Positions 55,020 through 64,000 of a stretch of 64,000 nt of DNA are shown here, one piece after another (position 1 is the stretch's first letter; each line of letters opens with the position of its first letter). The DNA comes from Nemertoderma westbladi (lineage: Eukaryota; Xenacoelomorpha; Nemertodermatida; Nemertodermatidae), in NCBI GenBank assembly GCA_032718475.1, contig JAUCBJ010008427.1:1-64000 (forward strand), written 5' to 3'. Below the pieces are notes generated by a model. That model made no database searches, was not told the origin of the DNA, and was given only the letters and a program-made list of their open reading frames with translations. Both the position numbers and the translations under genes were made by a program.

Positions 55020-55738
55020 GCTACTGAATACAACTAATGATATTGCCAACTATTGTTTTTAGGAAAAATTGTGTTTTTCGGGGGTCAACGAAAAATGAAA
55101 AGGGCAAGTAACCTGAAATTTTCAAAATATGAAAGTATCTGCAAACCACACAAATTCTAGTGAAACCAGGTTTTTTGTGCTCCTGAATATGACTAATGAT
55201 ATTGCAAACTATATTGTTTTTTAGGAAAAATAGTAATTTTCGGGGGTCACACGCAAATGAAAAGTGCAAGTAACCTGAAATTTTCAAAATATGAAAATAT
55301 CTGCAAACCCCACAAATTCTAGTGAAACCAGGTTTTTTGTGCTCCTGAATATGACTACTGATATTGCAAACTATTGTTTTTAGGAAAAATAGTAATTTTC
55401 GGGGGTCACACGCAAATTAAAAGTGCAAGTAACCTGAAATTTTCAAAATATGAAAATATCTGCAAACCCCACAAATTTTAGTGAAACCAGGTTTTTTGTG
55501 CTCCTGAATATGACTATTGATATTGCAAACTATTGTTTTTAGGAAAAATAGTAATTTCCGGGGGTCACACGCAAATGAAAAGTGCAAGTAACCTGACATT
55601 TTCAAAATATGGAAGTATCTGCAAACCCCACAAATTCTAGTGAAACCAGGTTTTTTGTGCTCCTGAATATGACTATTGATATTGCAAACTATTGTTTTTA
55701 GGAAAAATAGTAATTTTGGGGGGCACACGCAAATGAAA
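55020..55738. repeat. 158-163-bp tandem satellite
   Basis: About 4.5 copies; GTAACCTG recurs at 55108, 55271, 55429 and 55588. The unit includes AAACCAGGTTTTTTGTGCTC and GACTATTGATATTGCAAAC. Copies differ by a few bases. Minus-strand frames through it are by-products. A degenerate preceding unit may start near 54940. Confidence 0.88.
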
Positions 55739-55870
55739 TATTATTTATGTTATTATATTAGTTTGCAAAAAATATATATATAATATACAGGAAAAAGCAA
55801 ATCAATCATCTCATCATCTTCTCCTTGTATCACTCATGGACCACTCATTAATTAAATCAAAATTGTCATC

Positions 55871-57842
55871 TTAGAATATACTGGAATGATCAAATGGTCC
55901 AAGCAAATCAACATCAGCCGGCAAAGATTTGGGTTTAACTTTGAAGTGTTGTTTACGGAGAGCAGTGATTATGGGATCAGAAGTACATAGTGGCCGATTT
56001 ACAATATCCTCATTCGTCATTGACCGCGATGATTTTCGCGTAAAGTTCTCCCTATATCGCTTAATATGTTTGTTCCTCGCCTCTTGTGCCTCTTCACTAT
56101 ACATTCCGATTGGGAGGGACAATGAATCAATAGCCAAGTGCCCATGAAGCAGAGTGCGATGTAATGACATAGGCATGTAATACCACGGAAAAAGACACAT
56201 ATTCCTCAGCAGTTCCAAGCGCATAATGTTTGAACAATGTTGAGTTGACTTTAAAACCACAAGATTAGAACTGTATGGAGGCGCTCAATAAAACTTTCAT
56301 TTACTCCTAATATTGCGGCTGTTGTTTTAGAATTTTGAAAGGCCTTTCAGGCTGTGTTACCATCGTTGGAATTCCCAGAACCTCCTTGTTTTGGATGGTC
56401 AACTATGAGACCCAGTTCTCTACGAAATTCTTCTTGAATCCTTTGTTTTTCTTGTTTGACAATTATCTTATCGGATGGAGTCCTAGCAGCCCATTTCTTC
56501 GTTTTAAGTTTATATACTATATGCAAAATGCATTCAAAAAACCGGATCCATTGATGTAGGATAGACAGTCCATTGTGGTACATTGAAGTTTTTTTTGAAA
56601 CTGCTCTTGACTGTACTTCATCCAATTTGTTCATCTGCTTTGGTGTCGCACCACATACAGTACAGCATTAGCTACCATCAGTCATATCAGACAGCGCAGT
56701 GTGAATTTTTCCATCTATCATAGTAACATCTATAATATTAGTTACTGGTACATTTCTGCCATTTATTACAATATTTGTATCTCTCCGAGCAGAAATCTCT
56801 CCAGCCAAGTGAGCATCTTCAGCTATAATCCTTTCCTTAGTTTCTTTTGAAAATTCAAAACGTATAGGCCGACAATACATGGTAGATGAAGGATGTTTAT
56901 TTTTCCAAATGATTAGTCTGTCACTGCCTTCACCAAATGCACATAATTCGAGTGGGACAAGGCAAGTAACCAACAAACTAGAGTCATCAATGTCGTTTCT
57001 GTCAGCTGTGAGTTGCTTATAGTTACTCTGCCCAGAGCCATCCATCAAACCCAGCTTTTGATCGCAGTGACATTCGCAAAATACCACCACTTGAGTTTCT
57101 TGATTGTAAAACCTCCTCATTGGCCAAACAAATTCTCTGAGTCATATGGTCCAAAAGACTGGTCCAAGAAGTGGTATTGAAGCTCCAAGATCATTGCACT
57201 CTATTCCATCTGGGTAACAACATTTCTTCTTAGCAGAAAGAATATAATTGTATGGAGGGTAAAGGCTGACTGATTTAGTCTTAGCATGGTTTCTCAATAA
57301 TTGATAAGTAGATTTGGTCATGTTACCATCCAACAGCAGAGCAAGTCCTTCATCTGGAGATGTAAGTGATGATATTCCATCAGATTGAAGTGATGCTGAA
57401 ATCGCAGCTATTAGGGCTGGAGTTGAGAATTCCTCTGTCATTTCATGGATTTGTCTATGCTTTGTTCTTGATGACGAACCATCAAAGTCTAATACCTGTC
57501 GCCCCATAGCAGATGACTCTTCGACAACAACTATACAGGAAGACTGAAGACCACTTGAAGACTGTACTGGAGTAACTGGAACAGCTGTTAATGATTCACC
57601 ATCAAGAAACACACCACCTAACCAACTTTCATTATTATTTTCAAATCTTGGACAATATCGGTTGGCAGCTTTCCACCTGCTTCTGTAATTTGACAGAAAC
57701 TTAATCAGTTGCTGTTTAACGGCGTCCTTTTTGGAGCTGCTGGATGTTTCTCTATTACGAGGAGAAATAATGATACCAAATCATTATCAGGTTTACCCAG
57801 AAGTGATTGTTTAATATGGTCGCGGAGAAATCTTCTAAACAT
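55871..57842 (-). pseudogene. RAG1/Transib-superfamily transposase
   Basis: From ATG 57842, broken by several stops and frame changes into frames ending at 57142, 56668, 56347 and 55871. Landmarks in order: YPPYNYILSAKK; CDQKLGLMDGSGQ (first catalytic Asp about 57042); HPSSTMYCRPIRFEF, like the RAG1 PNS..CKPL segment; VTMIDGK (second Asp about 56715) followed by a zinc-type C..C (CTVCGA); a SILH...E helix; a DGNTA segment matching RAG1 NGNFA; and LHRTLLHG...LPIG..SEEAQEARNK with the third acidic residue (about 56095-56080). About 650 codons, normal for Transib. No RAG2-like gene or terminal repeats identified. Confidence 0.72.
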
Positions 57843-58467
57843 GGCTGACTTTAATAACTATGGTTAATAAATGTGATAAAACAATTCTGGAATTCTAATA
57901 AATAAATCTGTTTGAATTAATTAATCTACAGAAATTACCTACATTAGTAAAATATGTATTAGGCCCTTCCCTACCTACTTACATTATTTAGTAAATAACA
58001 GACTGACAGATGCAGTCAGCATCATTGTATAAACTCAAATCTTTGTAAATGTGTTAGCACTACCGACCGCCTACCATTTTTGAATTAAATCTTCAAATAA
58101 TTATACAGTAAGTACAGTATTAAGTAAAATGGTAGGATAATCCCAGCAGTAAGAAAAGGCACCGGTAGGCACACTGCAGCTTGAAAACATTTGGAGATAG
58201 GCCTAATGCCAACAACCGGTCAGTCTCTACAGAAAACTGAAAGTATTACCGGTAGGCCTACCCCAACAAAGGCGTACTATATACTAGGCCATGCCATCGA
58301 GTTAACTGGGGGTTATTTTCAAAAATATGAAAAAAAAAAATTTTGTCTGGTTGCTCGGATCTTGGGAACATTTTGTGATGGTTAAAATTAAATTTTAACA
58401 AAACATTTTTTTGGGACTTTTGGCCGCATCTGGACCACTGTGCACTGTGCCACGCGATAATCATTTT
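57843..58467. other. Gene-free sequence
   Basis: Contains several TACCGGTAGG motifs and an A-run at 58330-58342. No frame of interest; presumably the 5' flank of the Transib-like element and degraded hAT DNA. Confidence 0.5.
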
Positions 58468-58469
58468 CA

Positions 58470-59113
58470 AACAATTATGATGCCAAATTTGTATAATAAA
58501 GTTGCTGGGAAAACACTAGAACAAGTTATAACAGGATGACGATAATTTAGTTTTCTGTGTAACTATGGATATGTGGTCTTCCGAAAAAGTTGAAAGCTAT
58601 ATAAGTTTCACTATCCACTATATTAATAAATATTGGGAGAGAAAGGCAGTTGTTATAAGCTGCATGCCCTTTCCTGGTAAACATGACTCCTACGCAATTG
58701 CTGATATTGTATCGCAATCGTTTCAATTGTGGGGAATTTCCCTTGATCAGTTACATTTGATGTATCATGACAATGTTATGAATGTTGTAAAAGCTGGTAA
58801 AAAACTGATGGTTGCCAATGTAGGTTGTTTCACTCATATCCATGTTGGTGGCCTTGCTATCGAAGATGTTAAAGAGGTCAAAGACGTTATTAGCAAATTT
58901 CAGAAGATTGTAGCTTTCTTCAAAAAGAGCCCCAAGGCCTTGGATGCGCTGAGATATTCTCAGTTAATCGAAGGGAAGGATCAGCAAGTTCTTAAATTGC
59001 AAACTGCAAACAACCAACAGGGAAATACAAAAGATACAGAAAAGAAAGGGAATATTAGTGGGAAATTTGAAACTTATAATATTATCATTCAGCATTATAC
59101 TGTATGTACCTGA
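58470..59113 (+). pseudogene. hAT (ZBED-like) transposase fragment, core
   Basis: Open from ATG 58565: MDMWSSEKVESYISFTIHYI matches the T-D-x-W-S/T-S...YIS.T.H motif at the first catalytic Asp of hAT transposases. Then HDSYAIADIVSQSFQLWGI, HDNVMNVVKAG (second region) and GCFTHIHVGGLAIED..EVKDVISKFQKIVAFFKKSPKAL. A related MMPNLYNKVAGKTLE segment lies just upstream (58470-58520) in a frame with a stop. The C-terminal dimerisation region is missing. May be the continuation of the fragment at 50633-50824. Confidence 0.75.
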
Positions 59114-59254
59114 GGAAGAACTGTACTACAGTTTGAAAGCTCGTACCTACCATAACTATTATTTTCCCTTATTTGTGGGTGAAGACCTTTTTATATATAA
59201 ACTATAGTATTATATTTACCCCATGTTTCATATAATGTATTTCTTTCAAATGAT

Positions 59255-59680
59255 ATGACACACTTCTTACAACCATTGGATGTTACATTTTTTCGACCTG
59301 TGAAAAACAGTTGGAGAAAGATTGTAGATACTTGGCAGCAAGAGAGTCGAGTGCATGGAAACATTCACCATAACCAATTCCCTGCACTGTTGAAAACAGC
59401 AGCAAACTTCAGGGCTGGTGTTGCTGCTCTGCTGGAGCAATACGCCACTCCAGCATCCAAACCATCACGGAAGTGGGGACACAAACTACCAGCTGGGAAA
59501 GCAGCAACTCAGAAAGATGTTGAAGCTCTTTGTGAGGATGCAGAAGCTGCTAAGAAAAGAAAAGCAAGCAAACCAATGAATGCAAGCAAGGACACAGTTG
59601 ACCACCAAGCTCAAGAACCTCAACCTGTGACCAGTGCTATTATCCAAGCTGCTGATAATGATTTGTGTGGAATGTCATAA
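59255..59680 (+). pseudogene. DDE_1 (pogo/Tigger-like) transposase C-terminal fragment
   Basis: Begins with THFLQPLDVTFFRPVKNSWRK, the L-Q-P-L-D-V block after the last catalytic residue of pogo-like transposases. A Lys/Ala-rich tail follows (about 140 codons). The catalytic core is absent. It differs from the fragment at 49.6 kb, so it is a separate family. Confidence 0.72.
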
Positions 59681-60958
59681 AGTTAATCCTCCAAATAGTC
59701 GCAAGGGCTATTCTGTCACCAGGGGAGACTGTGAGAACAGCAATGTGAGTACAATTGACCATTGATCTTATGTGAAGATTAAAGGAGGGGAAACTGCCCT
59801 ACTGAATTGTGTGATTGTATTGTAGGCTACCTATTGTAGGCTATATTGTAGGTACCATCAACAGGGGTGGGGTGACTTGGATAGTTTTGAGCACTTTTAG
59901 TCATTTTTTATATGTATCCATTTAGTGTTACAGACTGGAATTTTGACATTATACCAAATGGCATATTGGCTATCCAAATACCTTAGCTTATCATACATCA
60001 ATCAGTATAAACCTTTGTAGGATTTTTCAGCCCCGAAAATTATCCAATTCGCCCCAGAGATTGAGGCGACATGGATAATTCAATTCATGTTTACAAAATA
60101 TCCATTTAAACCAGTACTGGGTTGACTTGGATAAAAAAATTACATTTTTAAAAAATGCAGAAAAAAATTAAATCCAATGTGCAGCAACAAATAACCTTTT
60201 AGTACATGTATACTGAAAATCTACTACAATTTATAAACAAGTAAATTGAAACAAATAAAACTGTTACATATCCTAGTTTTACTCTACTAGTTTCTAGTCT
60301 CTAGTTATTTGTTCACTGAGGCTGAGTTTAGTCTCCTGTTAGTTCACAGAGGAAGAGTTTTGTCTCCCCCTGTTAAATCACTGAGGCAGAGGTTCGTCTC
60401 CCCCTGTTAAATCACTGAGGCAGAGTTTCGTCTCCAAAGGAAGATATTACAAAACGAAATGTACTCTTCACTCTGGCTGTACCACCAAGATTAGTAGGTT
60501 GATTAAGTTTCCTCATTATGGTTTCAAAGCCCTGAATCCCAAATTATTGGGGCTCGGGTATTATGACAGATATCGTATCATTTATTGTAATGCTGGTCTT
60601 CACCCTCTCAGCATTATAAAACATATACTTCCATAGCTTCTAAAGACACACGTATCACCTTGGAAACCAATAGCCAATCACCCTCATTGAGCTCTCTTCC
60701 CTCATCTTCACTCATTGAGCTATCTAAGTCAGTATCGATATGTTAATCGTCTCCATAAGGCTCCTCCAATTCTACATTTGTATCCACTGTCAGTAATTCT
60801 AGGTGAAACAAGAGAAAACTAAACCAAAATGCTAAACCAAGTCACTCAATAATTCTACAGAGGAATGATCGACTATAAACACACAAACATAGGAATCTGG
60901 ATAAAGGGTAACTAAAACTACACTATGCATATGCACTGAGGTACAGATACTATACAAA
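59681..60958. other. Gene-free sequence with one minisatellite
   Basis: 60317-60435 holds about four copies of a 35-bp unit built on CTCCCCCTGTTAAATCACTGAGGCAGAG. Otherwise nothing recognised. Confidence 0.55.
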
Positions 60959-61690
60959 GTGATAGATAGTCAGTCTACTACTGTAATTATATTCAAACAC
61001 ATCATAATGAAAGTGTATATCTTGACCTGTGTGTTTCTTATCCTTGGCCAAAGAACTCTGAAGCAACTTTGTGGAGTTACTGCAGATGGCCCATACCAAG
61101 CTAGACAATTTCGAGAAACTGTATATGAACTACAGGTATTTGATATCTGTGATACTGGTATTAATGAACATAAGACAATTGACCTTAATCAAAGCTCATC
61201 ACGATTTAACATCAATGTATCAATAATTTCATGATCGAGACTTATTTAATATATATACAAAGGCTGTTGCTTCTAAGAATATCCAATCTGAACTTTGTAA
61301 ACTTAGAGCTATAGGGTTGAAGGTATATAAAAGAGTTTGTACAGTACAACAATGAATAAAAACAACCACCATTAATATATGAGGAACAATAAAAAAATTG
61401 AGACTGCAAATTTGAAAAGTAGCAGGTAAGAATATTAAAGTAACAGTAGGTAACAGAGGTGTTGTAGTATTTAAAGAAGAAAAGGACACATTTCTTTCTG
61501 CAAATGGTGACATGTTGAAATGCTCTTGCAAAATTACTATAGATACTAGAAGACAGCTACTCAACCACAAAACGATCAACTGATCTGCTAGACAATTCCA
61601 GAAGCAATAATATCTGTACTGATAATGACTGAACTGTAATCTATGGAGAAAAATAAACAATATGCTCCAAACTGGCAAACATATTTAACA
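60959..61690. other. No convincing gene
   Basis: A 91-codon plus-strand frame at 60959-61234 has a hydrophobic stretch (VYILTCVFLILG) and looks like chance; a 149-codon minus-strand frame at 61229-61678 is hydrophobic and compositionally AT-driven. Both may be remnants of the adjacent repeat-associated gene. Confidence 0.4.
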
Positions 61691-62364
61691 GTCAAATATT
61701 AAATAAATATGAGTGAATGGAGGCAGTATATATCATATCATCAGTACATATCTTTGAATGATATGATGTATACAACTCGCTGAAGACAGCCGTGTGCATT
61801 ATAAGGCAAGGTTGACTTATTCCAGTCTACTATCACATTACCAACACCACCAATATAAAGAATATAACTATGAAAACCTTATTATTGGATACTAGAAATA
61901 AGAAGAACTTACAAATTTCAAATTACAAATATCTTACTATATTATATCAACCATTCCACCTTCTGAAAAAATTTGTTGTAGCTTGGAGTTCAAACTCTGA
62001 TTCAATTTTTACGATATGAGTTACTTGAAGAGCGAACAAGAAGAAGCAGACACATAGATAATCCTTCATGGTGTTGATGCAACACTTCATGGGGCATCTG
62101 TACTAACTATAAGTTCACTGGATACCGATGTATTCATTGATGCAACACTTCATGGGGCATCTGTACTAACTATAAGTTCACTGGATACCGATGTATTCAT
62201 CTTAGCTATGCAAAGATATCCATGTTTTGCTGCAACACAAATTTAATTAATGGTACTTACACAAACCTAAGATTAACATCCATAGGGCAGACATATTCAC
62301 TCAGCTATCGGTAAAGATGTGGCCAAGGCACTTCCCACTCTCCATGCCCTCAGTAGTGCATATA
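61691..62364 (+). repeat. Right arm of the 0.6-kb inverted repeat shared with 47.9-48.5 kb
   Basis: Reverse complement of 47874-48490. It contains an extra tandem duplication of about 63 bp (62076-62202), in which ATGCAACACTTCATGGGGC and what follows occur twice. Confidence 0.82.
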
Positions 62365-62790
62365 TTACAGGATGTTTTGCTGGGAAAGGCAAGACAATGT
62401 TTTGGAATGCATTGAAGCAAGCAAAGGGGTATGTACATTATGAGTAACCAGACAACCCATAGAAGATAAAACTTTTGCAATTTTGGAAGAATATATTTGC
62501 CAAGTATATCTCCAAGGAACAAAAATTGAAACTAGCAGAGTTAAGGTGATGGCTATTTAAAAAGAAACAAATTCAACTTCCTCCAACTAAAGACACACTT
62601 CAACAATCAACAATATCTCTTAAGATGAATTTACCATTCTATCACGTGGAACAAACACCACATTATGCCTCATCCTAAATCAGCAATTCCATCAAACTTT
62701 GGATGGGAGCAAGACAAAAGTAACAATATGTGGGCTTCCAAAATGATGAATGAGAATGTCATGTATATTAGATTTTAGGCCTACATCATA
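62018..62790 (+). pseudogene. Fragment of an EEADTRI-type repeat-associated protein
   Basis: Frames in this stretch give EQEEADT, IILHGVDATLHGA, SSLDTDVFILAMQRYPC and, further on, ALPTLHALSSAYITGCFAGKGK and WNALKQAKG. I recognise this series (EEADTRI; DTDV; H-A-x-T-G; F-x-G-K-G-K) from a large family of uncharacterised, repetitive invertebrate proteins usually found with transposons. Several stops and the internal duplication break it. Function of the family is not known to me. Confidence 0.6.
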
Positions 62791-62849
62791 CAACAGTATC
62801 GCAACAGTACAGAATAATTGTCATGCCTCCTAATGGCTGATCAGTGATC

Positions 62850-63980
62850 ATGTAATTAAATCTATCTATATATGATATTGGGCGAGCTTATAATTATGTT
62901 ATGTATGTATAGTATATATATCATTGTTGTTATGGGCGCTTCTGTCGATGACATCATGGTGGAGTCAACTAATACGTGTTGGTGATTCTGGATGAGTGTG
63001 CGTCCAGATGGCATCCAGACATGGTATTTCAGGGTTTCCACTACATGGCCTGCATGGTCCCATCGTTTGGTGATAGGGTATTGTACCTTGATTGGATGAT
63101 GTGGGGGGACACACAATGGTGTGTGTTGGCACTCAAGTGCGAGTGGGGTGTCCAAATATAATTTCAGCTGGTGACATTCCATTGGCACATGGGGCCTTTC
63201 TCAACTCCAGAAGTCCTTTCTGGAATTCTGGAGACTGAATGGAAGCCCCTGTCTTGGAAAGAAGTCATTTCAGGGCTTTAATGGTGGCCTCAGTGTGGCC
63301 ATTGCTCTGGGGGTATTCTGGTGGTGACATCGTGTTTAAGGAACATGGTTAACACAGCTGCAGTAAACTGTGTTCCTACCTCGGAATGTAATCAGTTTGG
63401 TACACTGAACTGGATAAATATTTTGCGGATGTCACGTATTGTATGGTCTGCAGTGGGGTATGATGTAAATGGTTGGACTTCCAGTCACACAGCGTAATGA
63501 CCAACCATTACCATAAAGTGCTTTCTGTTTAGAGCAAAAAGGTCAGCTAACATATCATCGAATGGTCAAGTGGCTGGTGGGTCACAAACAAAAGTTTATT
63601 TTCCAAGACTTTAACGTTGCATGCATTCGTTACAGACCCCGTACCATGGTAGCATGTCATTATTTAGTTCTGACCAATAGACGCATTGATGGGCTCGACA
63701 CAGCATATGCTCGATACCCTGGTGGGAGACGTGGAGTGTCTCCTTGTGGGTGGCGGTGTGCACTCCTGAATAAGACAAGGTCGCCATCCGTGGTGAATTC
63801 ATCCCAGATCACCTAATACATTGCGACAGCTGGGTCCGAGCAGGAAGCAGTGGAGAATCCGGTCTCAACAACATGGTTTAACTGATGTAGTTGAGGTCAT
63901 CTTTTGCTGTGTTTATAGGCAGGGAATCCAAGAGAGGGTCTGCAATGTGGCCCTTTGTATGATCATAGATTTCAGATATT
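62850..63980 (-). pseudogene. Ty3/gypsy integrase remnant
   Basis: Minus strand, right to left: the HHCC zinc-binding domain (HVSHQGIEHM, CNEC; about 63760-63610), degraded catalytic core pieces (KHFMVMVGHY about 63530, HSEVGTQFTA about 63380), and the conserved SPPEYPQSNGHTEATIKALK (about 63330-63270) with its catalytic Glu. A C-terminal GHP-type segment runs toward 62970. Stops and frame changes are frequent. The RNase H-integrase linker may continue beyond the window edge. Confidence 0.82.
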
Positions 63981-64000
63981 GCACTGTGTGTTGCCACGCG

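Noticed and set aside
61229-61678. 149-codon minus-strand frame with hydrophobic segments
   Set aside because: AT-driven composition and no homology to a recognised family; probably chance.

Overview
The window is AT-rich nuclear DNA from an animal, most likely a marine invertebrate; I cannot name the species. No ordinary host gene could be identified. Nearly everything recognisable is mobile-element DNA, much of it nested: a Penelope-like retroelement, a giant Polinton/Maverick, two LINEs, two TTAA-flanked MITE-like elements, and remnants of Transib/RAG1-like, hAT, pogo-like and Ty3/gypsy elements. SINE heads and several minisatellites are also present.

Layout. 0-2.7 kb: a tRNA-like SINE head and gene-free sequence, ending in a 22-bp palindromic tandem repeat. 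2.78-8.05 kb: a Penelope-like element in its typical partial tandem. A 5'-truncated copy lies head to tail with a full copy, giving two 1,247-bp pseudo-LTRs that differ at only about 9 positions. Its coding region joins N-terminal SUMO-interacting-motif-like repeats and a Ulp1-type protease to the reverse transcriptase and GIY-YIG-like endonuclease. 8.05-43.98 kb: a 35.9-kb Polinton starting AG and ending CT, flanked by the 6-bp duplication TATATA, with terminal inverted repeats of 4-5 kb. Leftwards-transcribed genes are, from 32 kb down to 14 kb: DNA polymerase B, a TBP-like protein, the packaging ATPase, two small proteins, integrase, two minor-capsid paralogues, a basic core-like protein, the major capsid protein and the cysteine protease. 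An unidentified gene pair at 12.15-13.8 kb runs rightwards. The inverted repeats carry their own spliced gene, a second conserved reading frame and a promoter-like block with X-box motifs. A LINE inserted at about 18.02-23.85 kb splits the second minor-capsid gene; a 902-bp TTAA element sits inside that LINE and a 1,567-bp TTAA element sits in the right inverted repeat. Extra direct copies of the inverted-repeat DNA fill 33.96-38.76 kb.

44-50.6 kb: a minisatellite open in all three frames of the minus strand, a broken gene faintly resembling a replication initiator, one arm of an inverted repeat shared with 61.7 kb, and a pogo-like transposase fragment. 50.6-55.7 kb: a nearly intact PHD-endonuclease-RT LINE inserted in a hAT fragment, then a 160-bp satellite. 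55.9-57.8 kb: a broken RAG1/Transib-type transposase with all three acidic catalytic positions visible. 58.4-64 kb: hAT and pogo-like fragments, a fragment of a repeat-associated EEADTRI-type protein, and a degenerate Ty3/gypsy integrase.

Almost every element gene carries one to several stops or frameshifts, so nothing here looks fully functional as read. Some frameshifts fall in homopolymers and could be sequence errors. All family assignments are from motifs read by eye; no database search was possible.
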